Part shown: piece after piece, positions 46,093 through 54,831 of the stretch | Layout of the letters: every line of letters starts with the position of its first letter | How positions within the stretch are numbered: position 1 is the stretch's first letter | Source of the DNA: Aureibacter tunicatorum | Lineage (GTDB): Bacteria; Bacteroidota; Bacteroidia; Cytophagales; Cyclobacteriaceae | Reading direction: 5' to 3' | DNA length: 64,000 nt | Assembly (NCBI RefSeq): GCF_036492635.1 | Contig: NZ_AP025305.1 | Location: 2,542,001-2,606,000, forward strand | Made by a program: the position numbers and the translations under genes | Notes under the pieces: model-generated | What the model saw: the letters and a program-made list of their open reading frames with translations, nothing else | Databases searched by the model: none | Told to the model about the DNA's origin: nothing

Positions 46093-46980
46093 TTAATCTA
46101 ATCCATGTTTTTTATAACCAAAAATTTGGTAAACAACATAGTTTTTATTCGTCAAATGATTTTCCAAATCCAAATTTCTTATTCTTACTACATAAGTCAC
46201 ATCGCCATATTCAATATCAAAATTAGTCTTCTTGGTGAATGACTCTAAGACAGTATCTTTTTCATGCAAAATAACCTGAGTAGCTATTCCATTTCCATAG
46301 GTATTGATTCTGTCAAAAACAGGTTTTATAGTGAATGGCAAATCATTATATCTGGTCTTATAAAAATCATTCGGCTCATTCCAATGCGACTTATCCACAT
46401 CCGCTCTGAAATTCTTTTTACGAATAAAATACTTAACCTCAGAGTATGGCATGAGATGCAAAGAATCAAACAAGCCAAGTTTTCCCAAACGCGATTTAAT
46501 ACTGCCTACAGATATTGTGTCGTTTAAATACACTTCATAATCTTTGCTCAAAGAAATCGACCCTTTCTCCATTTCTCCAAGCCTTAAGCCACTATCATCA
46601 AATACATGCCAATCTCTACCCAATACTAATTTACCCTCAAGATCTCTTATCTGCATCTGCTTGCTTAATTGTATATCTATAAAATAAACAATGCCCATAA
46701 CCCCGGCCAAAACACCTGTTGCGACCCATACTCCAAAGTTTATTTTATTGCTTCCCAAGCCTCCAAACAAGTAATGAACAATTATGGCAATACCCAAACC
46801 GAAACAAATAGAACTAACTATCGAGATGTTTTCAAGAAACTTTAACGCTCCCACTCCCATCAGAAAAAAAGATATGCCTATTGCCAAAGCCAATAGTTGG
46901 GTTCTTGCCAACTTATGAATTTCCTTTTCCTCAACTGAATTTTTCGAACTATTCTTGGGACCATCCAACGTTTCTCTCAT
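46093..46980 (-). CDS. Membrane protein with a soluble C-terminal domain, unknown function
   Basis: In this 295-residue protein the charged N-terminus (to about 27) precedes three membrane helices, at about 29-49, 54-74 and 83-103. The rest (105-295) is a soluble, beta-rich domain, probably periplasmic or cytosolic depending on topology. It has segments such as DWHVFDDSGLRLGEMEKGSISLSKDYEV and YGDVTYVVRIRNLDLENHL. I do not recognise the family. It is upstream of and 10 bases from the GNAT gene, so the two may form an operon with the helical protein. Confidence 0.6.
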   Translation of the reverse strand: MRETLDGPKNSSKNSVEEKEIHKLARTQLLALAIGISFFLMGVGALKFLENISIVSSICFGLGIAIIVHYLFGGLGSNKINFGVWVATGVLAGVMGIVYFIDIQLSKQMQIRDLEGKLVLGRDWHVFDDSGLRLGEMEKGSISLSKDYEVYLNDTISVGSIKSRLGKLGLFDSLHLMPYSEVKYFIRKKNFRADVDKSHWNEPNDFYKTRYNDLPFTIKPVFDRINTYGNGIATQVILHEKDTVLESFTKKTNFDIEYGDVTYVVRIRNLDLENHLTNKNYVVYQIFGYKKHGLD

Positions 46981-47070
46981 ATATATTTAGTATAATTTCA
47001 CATATTTTATGTAAAAAAATACAAAAAAACAACTCATTGGGACACATTCCATTCTGTATAAGTGAATTTT

Positions 47071-47095
47071 TATCTATTATAAATTATCAAAAAGA
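47071..47095 (+). repeat. Recurring AT-rich motif upstream of the beta-barrel gene
   Basis: TATCTATTATAAATTATCAA and the following AAAGA share 17 exact bases with 29282-29298. They match 18 of 19 bases at 49276-49294. All three sites are intergenic and upstream of plus-strand genes. Confidence 0.4.
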
Positions 47096-47173
47096 GATTT
47101 CTATCATGTTTCTATCCAATCAATACCACTATTTTGATTTTGAAATAATTCAACAATTAACATTAACAGAATA

Positions 47174-48451
47174 ATGAAAATAAAATATGCACTCTTACAA
47201 ATTACACTATTTTTAGTATTTACTTCAACAATCCCTTCTATTAAAGCTCAATCACATTGGGTAGAAGGAAAAATAACCACAAAAAAAGGAGAAACTCTTA
47301 GCGGCTACATCGACTTCAAAGAATGGTCAAAAAGTCCGAAATTCATTCGCTTCAAATCAAATGATAAAGAAAAAGATAGTCGCAAATTCTACCCAAATGA
47401 CCTAATTAATTATGAGGTAGACGGCGAGAAATACATATCAGCTATAATAGAAAGTGAAATAAGTCCAAGAATTTCCTCAACATTCGATTTTGATAAAAAC
47501 ATACAAACTGAAACTGACACCGCTTTTATTAGAGTAATTATTAGCGGATCAAAAATGCTATATCATTATAAGAACAACTTTGGCAATGACAATTATTATA
47601 TAAATGTAGACAATGAGATTAAATTATTAACTTATAAAAAATATAAAAAACACAAAGATTTAAGTGTCAATCATAGAATGGTCTTCGATGAAAACAAACG
47701 ATATTTAGCCGAATTATCGCTTTACTTAAATGATTGCCAAAAAATTTCGAAAACTTTAAAGACCACAAGTTATAACACAAAAAGCCTTGAAAAGCTTTTC
47801 ATAAAATACTATGAATGTAGGAATAACGAGAAATTTGAAAAATCCGAAACAGATGAAGGTAACTTTAAGTTTTGGCTTATAGCTGGAATGACCGTTAACG
47901 ATATGAGGTTAACATTTTCCAATTTTGGAATGACAACAAGACACCTACATCAAGCAAATATCAGCAACTCTTTTTCCCCTACATTTGGCATTTCTGCAGA
48001 ATACATTATTCCAAGAAATCATAATAAATGGTCTATCTATAACGAATTACACCATTCTTCATTCAACTTTGAATATGATTATGAAAGCAATACTAATGTA
48101 AAAATTAGCGCATCATATTTAAAAATCATTAACATGATTAGATATAAATATTTCACCAATAATAAAAGTCATATCTTTATAAATGCAGGAATGGGAAATG
48201 GAATCATGATCTCATCAACTAATAAAAAAACAGAAGAATATGGATATACGGAAAAAAGAATTAGAGAGTCAGAAGCTATTCCTGCAGGAATGCATAAATA
48301 TGACCTTTCTTTAAACTTTGGAGCAGGCTACAGCATAAAGAGGCTATCCCTAGAAATAAGATATGAAAATACATTGAACAAACTACCACAGTCGATGTCA
48401 CTTGGATCAACTTTGAAAAGATATCACTTCTTAATTGGCTACCATTTTTAA
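47174..48451 (+). CDS. Outer-membrane beta-barrel protein (PorT-like barrel)
   Basis: The 425-residue protein has a signal peptide (MKIKYALLQITLFLVFTSTI to about 26). Residues 27-210 form a beta domain (WVEGKITTKKGETLSGYIDF) ending in a helix with LYLNDCQKI, and from about 225 there are alternating amphipathic strands typical of an eight-strand barrel. It ends in the aromatic residue of LIGYHF, as outer-membrane proteins often do. The N-terminal domain looks like that of the neighbouring 194-residue protein. It is rich in Asn, Ile and Lys, more AT-biased than its neighbours, which hints at horizontal gain. Function unknown. Confidence 0.72.
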   Translation: MKIKYALLQITLFLVFTSTIPSIKAQSHWVEGKITTKKGETLSGYIDFKEWSKSPKFIRFKSNDKEKDSRKFYPNDLINYEVDGEKYISAIIESEISPRISSTFDFDKNIQTETDTAFIRVIISGSKMLYHYKNNFGNDNYYINVDNEIKLLTYKKYKKHKDLSVNHRMVFDENKRYLAELSLYLNDCQKISKTLKTTSYNTKSLEKLFIKYYECRNNEKFEKSETDEGNFKFWLIAGMTVNDMRLTFSNFGMTTRHLHQANISNSFSPTFGISAEYIIPRNHNKWSIYNELHHSSFNFEYDYESNTNVKISASYLKIINMIRYKYFTNNKSHIFINAGMGNGIMISSTNKKTEEYGYTEKRIRESEAIPAGMHKYDLSLNFGAGYSIKRLSLEIRYENTLNKLPQSMSLGSTLKRYHFLIGYHF

Positions 48452-48452
48452 C

Positions 48453-48486
48453 AAAAAAAGAGGGAAGCTTGCAAGCTCCCCTCTTT
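48453..48486. terminator. Bidirectional terminator between the two related surface-protein genes
   Basis: AAAGAGGG and CCCTCTTT enclose an inner AGCTT/AAGCT stem with one mismatch and a 2-base loop. It is flanked by A- and T-runs between convergent genes. Confidence 0.85.
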
Positions 48487-48512
48487 CGACACATTTCAAT
48501 TTACCAATTTAG

Positions 48513-49097
48513 CTACTCGCCTTCACGATTATACATCGCTATAGCAACTTTCCAATCATTGCTCTTAGGGTTTGAAAATTTTTGTTTTAATGAAAACTCA
48601 TCCCCTATTATCTCGCAAAAGCCTTCCTTCAAAAATCTTCTTGTCACTGGAATGCATTTGCCATCTTTTTCCAGCAAATAATAATTAACCGTGCTGAAAC
48701 TTTCTCCATAACTATTCCTCATCAATTGTCTTTCGCTATACTCCAAGAGCGTAATTTTTCCTTCCATAATTACCTTGGCGAAATCTTTATTGACAGTATT
48801 GGACTCTACTCCACGATAATAATTCACTACGGCAAAGCTATCTTGTCCCATCACAAATCCTGTCAATAAATCAGCGGAAACTTCCTCAATAACTTCGCTT
48901 TCATCATTCATAAACAACAAGGCCCTGTCGCTTGAAGCAATATCAGCATACTCATAAGAATCGTGGCCATAACTGATCAAACCGTTTCGAACATCTCCAT
49001 CAACAGTATAATATCTGCCAAGCTCAAAGCTGTTATATTGTCCGTAAGTAAATCCATACACTAACAATGCAAAAAATAAAACTATCAATCTCCTCAT
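48513..49097 (-). CDS. Exported protein related to the N-terminal domain of its neighbour
   Basis: The 194-residue protein has a signal peptide (MRRLIVLFFALLVYGFTYGQ). The mature part is beta-rich: YTVDGDVRNGLISY near 29, a SFAVV strand near 88, KVIMEGKITLLEY near 110, then YYLLEKDGKCIPVTR and a C-terminal helix. The order (G-turn-G-I-x-Y, a phosphoryl-like F-A-V strand, then F-x-K-V-x-x-G-x-I-x-L-x-Y) parallels residues 30-210 of the 425-residue barrel protein transcribed towards it. It probably lies in the periplasm or on the surface. The function is unknown in both. Confidence 0.62.
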   Translation of the reverse strand: MRRLIVLFFALLVYGFTYGQYNSFELGRYYTVDGDVRNGLISYGHDSYEYADIASSDRALLFMNDESEVIEEVSADLLTGFVMGQDSFAVVNYYRGVESNTVNKDFAKVIMEGKITLLEYSERQLMRNSYGESFSTVNYYLLEKDGKCIPVTRRFLKEGFCEIIGDEFSLKQKFSNPKSNDWKVAIAMYNREGE

Positions 49098-49470
49098 ACC
49101 ATTCCTATTTAATTTACAAACTAAAAAGATGCATAAAATTCGCTTATTAATACTAAATTAACAAAATCTAGACAATTATCAAATATATTTGCAGAAATTT
49201 GCATATATTAATCATTTTCTTTAAATATTCACAACAACATGATTATTCTAATTTTGGCAGAATAATCATTGGTATTATTTATTATAAATTATCATGATTA
49301 ATTTTTATATCCTTCGCATTTTCTTCTGATGAAAATGCGAAGGAAGAGGATATAGAAAACCATAATAAACTAATCGTGATAAACATAAATTGTCTAAAAT
49401 CTATTTCTAATATTAACTAGTTTACTCGCATACTTATCTGCCTCTATTTTAGTTTTCAGCCTTTATCCAG
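49098..49470. other. 373-base spacer with repeat copy B and the effector-like gene promoter
   Basis: No gene is evident. It holds the AT-rich motif at 49276-49294, repeat copy B (49288-49386), and 84 bases of leader before the 617-residue gene. Confidence 0.6.
49288..49386 (+). repeat. Palindromic ~98-bp repeat, copy B
   Basis: It begins ATTATCATGATTAATTTTTA and ends AAACTAATCGTGATAAACAT; the ends are inverted repeats with 14 of 16 matches. The centre is a perfect 13-bp hairpin (49311-49323 with 49331-49343, loop TTCTGAT). The length is within two bases of copy A. It lies 84 bases before the start of the effector-like gene. Confidence 0.78.
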
Positions 49471-51324
49471 ATGCATCGACATACCAAACGGCAAAATAAA
49501 CGAAGGAAACCCATTGCCGGCAGAAGCTCCTCGCCATTGCAACTTTTTAAGGTAAAAAATAGCGACGAATATGATATTGGGGCTAATGGGACATGCTTTA
49601 AAAGCACTGCTTTTGAAAGAGGTGAAGAATTAGGCAGATTTACGGAGGAAACATCCTCTATCAATCCCTCAGGTGAAATTTCGTTTAAAAAATGCCTCTA
49701 TCCAGAACTTGGCTCTTTAGAAACTCCTTCCTCATCAGCCAAACCAAAGCTTGCCGTATCGAACAACGACAAGTTTGCTATTGAAAATACTAAAAGAAAA
49801 GCATCTCAATTTTTCGCGACACCTGAAGAAACACAACAAATCAATCGCTCTTTAGAAAATGTTGGATCTCCCGCATCTTTCACTCTTGATCCTTCCAATT
49901 CTATTGTACTTCCAAATGGGACAGAAATGTTCTCAGCAACACCTCTTGATGAAGTCATGGAAGGTTGCAGTGATTGTTTGGAAACTTCTCAAATGCTAAT
50001 GGGGCTCACTGGAGACATGACTCAAGTAGTTATTTTCTTGGGCACAAAGCATAAATTTGAATTCTCAACTTGGCTTGATTCCTCACTAGCATTAAAAACC
50101 ATCTCATATATGGTTGAAGAACCTAAAGTTGATTTAAAACAACATTTAGAGTCAAGTTCTCCCAATTTACAAGAAACAAAAGAATTATTTCATCAAGATG
50201 AGTCGCCAAAATTCAAATCTAAAGCGGAAGAACTGGGCATAAACGAATACGCTCAACCAGTTCCCGGAGAAACATATAGCATACTCAGCCCAGGCTGGGA
50301 CTTGAATGAGGAAAAAGACATAAAAACCAGCGAATATGAAGCTTGGCTGAAAAATAAATATAGCCTATTTTTTAATCACGGAAGCATTCCTAATATGGAA
50401 GAATTCATAAGGCATCAAACTCAACTATCATGGAACATGCATCACGCAACTGTTTTTGCTAAAGATCATGGAGACACATTAACGATGGAAGGCTCAAACA
50501 GAATGATCGTTCCTTACAAAGAAGTAGTTTGCGCATTTGAAAGGCTATGGCTCGAATTCGACGACTTCAGGCAATTAGCAAGGGAATACATGCGTAAATC
50601 AAGACAGTTGGAGGAGATTCCATCTGATTTTTATGCCCAACAAGAGCTTTTCATGGAAATATTCGGTCATGCAAGAAAACTCGAAATTGAAAATGAACTG
50701 CTCAAGAAAAAAATTAAAACCGTGAGCAGAGAATTCAATTTACACTTTGCCAGCCAAAATCTAAGCCAATCCATGTACAATTTCCGCATGTATGGATCTG
50801 AAGACGGCTCTACATTTCACGATCAATGGCAAGAAAATCTTAAGGACGGAGCTATTACATTTCGTACGGGAGAATCATTGCAACTTCACAAAAAAGAATT
50901 AATTGATTTTGCTAAAAACAGATGGGAAAGTACTCAAAGAAAACTAACTGTATTTAGAGACCCTGCTCTACCCGAATGGATAACTTTGGAACAGCTAACA
51001 GAAAAAGAAAAACAAGCTTGTATCGATTACATTAATGTTGAATTTGAAAGAACTCCATGTCTATTGACAGTCAAAAAACTTAAGGAGCAACTTTATGAGT
51101 GCTTCAACCAAGGGAAAATAGAGATTATGAGACAATTATTATCTACTTTAGAAATACGTCCAACATTAGAATCCACACAACAAATTCTACATCACTTAAA
51201 AGAGCAAAAAACGATGGCTTCACAAAACAATGATAGCCACAAGCATCAAAGATTCTCCTGGCTTGAGAGAGTTTGCAGAATACTGATGGAGAGAGAAAGA
51301 AGCCTATTGCCAACATTAAAGTGA
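49471..51324 (+). CDS. Large protein resembling extracellular contractile injection system (eCIS) effectors
   Basis: The 617-residue product has no signal peptide. The N-terminus is very basic and ends in a PLQ motif (HRHTKRQNKRRKPIAGRSS then SPLQ, residues 2-24), which I associate from memory with eCIS-linked proteins of Bacteroidota. Residues 25-240 look disordered or low in structure. The C-terminal half has the string GDTLTMEGSNRM near 331, then MYNFRMYGSEDGSTFHDQW near 429 and DGAITFRTGE near 453. This matches a tail segment seen, as I recall, in proteins with an eCIS core domain. No metalloprotease-like HExxH core and no eCIS structural gene is visible. Role inferred as a secreted cargo or partner. 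Confidence 0.55.
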   Translation: MHRHTKRQNKRRKPIAGRSSSPLQLFKVKNSDEYDIGANGTCFKSTAFERGEELGRFTEETSSINPSGEISFKKCLYPELGSLETPSSSAKPKLAVSNNDKFAIENTKRKASQFFATPEETQQINRSLENVGSPASFTLDPSNSIVLPNGTEMFSATPLDEVMEGCSDCLETSQMLMGLTGDMTQVVIFLGTKHKFEFSTWLDSSLALKTISYMVEEPKVDLKQHLESSSPNLQETKELFHQDESPKFKSKAEELGINEYAQPVPGETYSILSPGWDLNEEKDIKTSEYEAWLKNKYSLFFNHGSIPNMEEFIRHQTQLSWNMHHATVFAKDHGDTLTMEGSNRMIVPYKEVVCAFERLWLEFDDFRQLAREYMRKSRQLEEIPSDFYAQQELFMEIFGHARKLEIENELLKKKIKTVSREFNLHFASQNLSQSMYNFRMYGSEDGSTFHDQWQENLKDGAITFRTGESLQLHKKELIDFAKNRWESTQRKLTVFRDPALPEWITLEQLTEKEKQACIDYINVEFERTPCLLTVKKLKEQLYECFNQGKIEIMRQLLSTLEIRPTLESTQQILHHLKEQKTMASQNNDSHKHQRFSWLERVCRILMERERSLLPTLK

Positions 51325-51357
51325 AAAGCCAGACGTTATAAGATCTAGCTTTTCACT
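51320..51357. terminator. Possible terminator between convergent effector-like and protease genes
   Basis: AGTGAAAAGC and GCTTTTCACT pair over 10 bp around an 18-base loop. There is no long U-run. The stop codon of the plus-strand gene is in the left arm. Confidence 0.5.
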
Positions 51358-51368
51358 ATGTATCAAGA

Positions 51369-52532
51369 TTAAAGATTCAATTTCTTCAACAATGGCTTAG
51401 GCAATGAATTTTTATTAACCATCACATCTGTGGTCTTGTACTTCACATACTCCCATGAAGCGTAAAAATAACCATCTTGATCATTTCTTTCTGTTCCCCA
51501 AGAATTTTTGACAATAAAGAATTTCTTCCCATTCTGATCCTTAGCCAAACCTACAATATGCATTCCATGGTCATCAGTAGTTCTATAATCATCAAACTCT
51601 CGCTGCCTCACTTCTGGCGTTATTTTCATTTCATCCACCACAGTCGTTCCAAAATCATCCTTCTCCTCTTTAGTCAATTTATCCCAAGGCTTTGAAGGAA
51701 CTATCGCCAAACCTTTTTTGAACATAAAATAAGGTTCGCTAACATCGGATGCCCAAGCTAATGTATAGCCGTTCTCCAACGAAGTTTCGATAGCATCCAT
51801 CATTTCATCCAATGGTAAATTATACACTTGCCCCCATGCCCAATTGTCTGGCACTTCTAGAATAAACGGCTTGTAATATGGATGATGAGTGAACGAAGAC
51901 AACTCAATATAATCATCAGGATTCAAGCCCATTTCATTCGCATATGATTTTGGAGTATATTTCTTTCCAAGGTATTCGAATTCCTGAGGAATTTCTCCCA
52001 AATACGCATTCAATGTCGATTCAATAGCATGAGGCCACGCAGTAGTCAAACGCTTGCTCTTGTTCTTGATCACTCCATCCACCATGCCCTTAAGCACTTC
52101 ATCCATTTCGCCATGGTTGTGGGAATCAAATCCATAATTCAAACCTCCATAAACAGACTCAGGAACCATCCCATAATCCCTCAATACATTCACAACATCA
52201 TGAAAAGCACCGCCAGCTCCATAGTTCAACGCACCATTCATACGAACATATTTTTCAGATTTGTCTTTATAAGAATTCCAAACCACAAACATTTCAGACA
52301 GTTCATATTTGCCTTTACCTTTTCTCAATAATTCAGATTCAAAAAATGAGAGAGAAGAGAATGACCAACAAGTGCCTGTTCTGCCTTGATTCTGAACAGC
52401 ATTCACATCATTGGAGATGATCGTTTCAAAAACATAAGGCCCTACATTTATCTTTTCATTCTGTCCCAAAGACTGAAAAGTTATCGCCATGCCCAATAAA
52501 AAAAACATGAGAAATTTGTTTGCTTTTAACAT
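51369..52532 (-). CDS. Exported papain-like (C1) aminopeptidase C-family protease
   Basis: The 387-residue protein starts at ATG 52532; an upstream TTG is in frame but less likely. A signal peptide (MLKANKFLMFFLLGMAITFQSLGQ) is followed by the bleomycin-hydrolase-type catalytic domain. NQGRTGTCWSF contains the oxyanion Gln and the nucleophile Cys55; DDHGMHIVG contains the catalytic His near 326, and FIVKNSWG contains the Asn. The long insertion between them and the SEMFVVW segment are typical of PepC/bleomycin hydrolases, which are normally cytosolic, so the signal peptide marks the exported Bacteroidota version. It is monocistronic and convergent with the effector-like gene. Confidence 0.92.
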   Translation of the reverse strand: MLKANKFLMFFLLGMAITFQSLGQNEKINVGPYVFETIISNDVNAVQNQGRTGTCWSFSSLSFFESELLRKGKGKYELSEMFVVWNSYKDKSEKYVRMNGALNYGAGGAFHDVVNVLRDYGMVPESVYGGLNYGFDSHNHGEMDEVLKGMVDGVIKNKSKRLTTAWPHAIESTLNAYLGEIPQEFEYLGKKYTPKSYANEMGLNPDDYIELSSFTHHPYYKPFILEVPDNWAWGQVYNLPLDEMMDAIETSLENGYTLAWASDVSEPYFMFKKGLAIVPSKPWDKLTKEEKDDFGTTVVDEMKITPEVRQREFDDYRTTDDHGMHIVGLAKDQNGKKFFIVKNSWGTERNDQDGYFYASWEYVKYKTTDVMVNKNSLPKPLLKKLNL

Positions 52533-52788
52533 ATGCAAAGTTTTAAAATCAATTAATATTTTTACAATAATTCAAATAAAACAACTTTGGATAAATTTAT
52601 GAAGGAAATTTAAACGAAAATAACGCCAAAATAATACCACCAACGTTTACCCAATATTTATTTCAAAATATATTTAAGTTAAAATAATATTTAATCGAAA
52701 TAAATGATTTGCAAATTATGTATTAATATAAAATATTTTACTTATTTTTATATGAAATATATTTCACAAACACTCAACATATCATTAA

Positions 52789-53442
52789 ATGAAAGTAATA
52801 TCAACTAACATTTCCTCTCCCAAAACTGTCACATGGAATGATAAAACTTTTGAAACAGGAATTTTCAAAAAACCTGTAAAACAAGGAATCAAGCTGGATA
52901 AAACATCTGTCATTGGCGATACGGTAATTGATACCGAAAATCATGGTGGTATCGATAAAGCTTGTTATTTATATCCGCTAGAGCATTATGAGTTTTGGAG
53001 AGAAAAATATCCTGCTTTGGAATGGGAGCATGGCATGTTTGGAGAAAATCTCACTTCAAAGGGAATTGATGAAAGTCGGGTAAATATTGGAGACATTTTC
53101 GAATTTGGCAAAGCCAGACTTCAAGTCAGCCAACCTCGAGTGCCTTGTTATAAACTAAGCGCCAAGTTCAATGACTCATCGATTGTCAAAGTATTTTCGC
53201 AATCCCAACGTCCGGGCATCTATTTAAGAGTCTTAAAGAAAGGGACAATAAAGCCTGAAGACAGCATCAACTTGATTTTAAAAAACCACGAAGGCATATC
53301 TGTGCTTAAAGCATTCGAATTGCTTTATGATAAAGACGCCTCTATTGAAGATTTACAAAGAGCTATCAATGAGCCTTTCCTAGCTGACGCATATAGAGAA
53401 GACCTCATAAAAAAACTTGAAAAGAAAAAAATAAACTCGTAA
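52789..53442 (+). CDS. MOSC-domain protein (YiiM-like)
   Basis: In this 217-residue protein the MOSC beta-barrel is marked by NHGGIDKACYLYPLEHYEFW near 51, EHGMFGENLTSKGIDE near 84 and the conserved Cys in SQPRVPCYKLSAKF near 114. The C-terminal 3-alpha extension ends near 210. YiiM-type proteins bind molybdenum cofactor and reduce N-hydroxylated bases such as 6-hydroxylaminopurine. It has no signal peptide. The pirin gene follows 50 bases later on the same strand. Confidence 0.92.
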   Translation: MKVISTNISSPKTVTWNDKTFETGIFKKPVKQGIKLDKTSVIGDTVIDTENHGGIDKACYLYPLEHYEFWREKYPALEWEHGMFGENLTSKGIDESRVNIGDIFEFGKARLQVSQPRVPCYKLSAKFNDSSIVKVFSQSQRPGIYLRVLKKGTIKPEDSINLILKNHEGISVLKAFELLYDKDASIEDLQRAINEPFLADAYREDLIKKLEKKKINS

Positions 53443-53492
53443 CTACAAATATCGTATATCCGTAATCATTCTCTAAACAAGATAACACCAAT

Positions 53493-54206
53493 ATGAAAAT
53501 TACGGAATACTTAGCGAATGATCGCGGATATGCGAATTTTGAATGGCTGGAAGCTAATTATTCATTTAGCTTCTCCAATTATTACAATCCTGCCAAAATG
53601 GGATTTGGCGCTCTAAGAGTTCTTAATGACGACTCCATCTCAGCAGGAACAGGTTTTGGCATGCATCCGCATGAAAATATGGAAATCATAACCATCCCTC
53701 TTTCCGGAACGGTAAGCCATAAAGACGATCAAGGAAATTCAGGCACTATATCAAGAGGCGAAATTCAGTTAATGTCAGCGGGCAGCGGCATATACCATTC
53801 TGAGAAAAACGCCTCAAGCAAAGAACAGCTTAAGCTCTTCCAAATCTGGATTATTCCGCAATCAGAAAACACGAATCCCAAATATGAGCAATTGGATTAC
53901 AACGCTCTTCATCTTGATGGAAAATGGGCAAATATCATTTCTCCAAAGAAAGAGAAAGGAAAACTTCAAATCAATCAAAACGCTTTTCTATCCCTCACTC
54001 AAATAAAACAAAGAGATAAAATTGACTATAAATTAAACAGCTCCAAAAATGGTCTATATTTAATGGTCATAGAAGGTGATGTCTCTACCGAAGCTTTTGA
54101 ATTAAAGGAAAGAGATGCCATTGGTATAGAAGACTTCGAATCCATATCCATAGAAGCGAAAAATGACAGCTTTTTGCTTGCCATAGAAGTGCCAATGATT
54201 ATTTAA
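53493..54206 (+). CDS. Pirin-family protein (YhhW-like)
   Basis: The 237-residue bicupin has the metal site visible as GMHPHENMEI (His58, His60) and GIYHSEKN (His102, Glu104). The N-terminal ANFEWLEANYSFSFSNYYNP and RVLNDDSISAGTGFG lead into it. YhhW has quercetinase activity in vitro; physiological roles of bacterial pirins are uncertain. Length is as in YhhW. It is probably co-transcribed with the MOSC gene. Confidence 0.92.
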   Translation: MKITEYLANDRGYANFEWLEANYSFSFSNYYNPAKMGFGALRVLNDDSISAGTGFGMHPHENMEIITIPLSGTVSHKDDQGNSGTISRGEIQLMSAGSGIYHSEKNASSKEQLKLFQIWIIPQSENTNPKYEQLDYNALHLDGKWANIISPKKEKGKLQINQNAFLSLTQIKQRDKIDYKLNSSKNGLYLMVIEGDVSTEAFELKERDAIGIEDFESISIEAKNDSFLLAIEVPMII

Positions 54207-54212
54207 AAAATC

Positions 54213-54244
54213 AAGCCAAGCCCTGCTCATCTTTGGCTTGGCTT
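54213..54244 (-). terminator. Terminator after the gamma-carbonic anhydrase gene
   Basis: AAGCCAAGCC and GGCTTGGCTT form a 10-bp stem with a 12-base loop. The U-run lies on the minus strand (AAAAAA at its left), and it is shared with the convergent pirin gene. Confidence 0.8.
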
Positions 54245-54249
54245 ATACC

Positions 54250-54777
54250 TTAATCCTCCTTAAACCAACTAGCATACTTGGGATAATTAGACGCTGTTCT
54301 TTTAATATTAGCTAATAATTCTTCAGATATATCCTTAACCTTTTTGGCTGGCGTTCCCGCATACAAGCTTCCCTCCTCTACAATAGTATTCGCCAATACA
54401 ACTGCTCCAGCGGCGATCACGGAATTCGAGCCTATAATCGCTCCATCCATAATTACTGAGTTCATACCAACAAGCACATTATCTTCTATTCTACAACCAT
54501 GCACGCAAGCATTGTGACCAATGGAAACATCATCGCCAATGACAGTGGTCGATTTTTGATAAGTCGCATGCAACACCACGCCATCCTGGACATTTACTCT
54601 ATTTCCCAATTTAATCAAATTCACATCCCCTCTAACAACAGCATTGAACCAAATGGTGCAATCCTCTCCCATCTCCACTTCGCCTACAACAGTCGCGTTG
54701 TCCGCCAACCAGCAACTCTCAGGCATGCTCGGCGCCAGCGTTTGGCCATCTCTAACAATTGATTTTACTAATGCCAT
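54250..54777 (-). CDS. Gamma-carbonic anhydrase-like hexapeptide-repeat protein
   Basis: The 175-residue protein is a left-handed beta-helix with hexapeptide repeats (for example VIGDDVSIGHNACVHGCRIEDNVLVGMNSVIMDGAII). The metal-ligand His residues are in place (about His70, His88, His93), as are Arg49 and Asp51 of NAVVRGDVN. The family includes Cam/YrdA-type proteins that bind Zn or Fe; many are not active anhydrases. It ends in a helix. Single gene, divergent from pabB. Confidence 0.9.
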   Translation of the reverse strand: MALVKSIVRDGQTLAPSMPESCWLADNATVVGEVEMGEDCTIWFNAVVRGDVNLIKLGNRVNVQDGVVLHATYQKSTTVIGDDVSIGHNACVHGCRIEDNVLVGMNSVIMDGAIIGSNSVIAAGAVVLANTIVEEGSLYAGTPAKKVKDISEELLANIKRTASNYPKYASWFKED

Positions 54778-54831
54778 TTCTTTATAATTATTTATTTACA
54801 AATACAATTTTATATCCGTCAAAATAGATTT

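Noticed and set aside
49311-49343. The perfect 13-bp hairpin in the spacer, considered as a terminator
   Set aside because: No gene ends near it in either direction and no U-run follows; it is better explained as the centre of repeat copy B.
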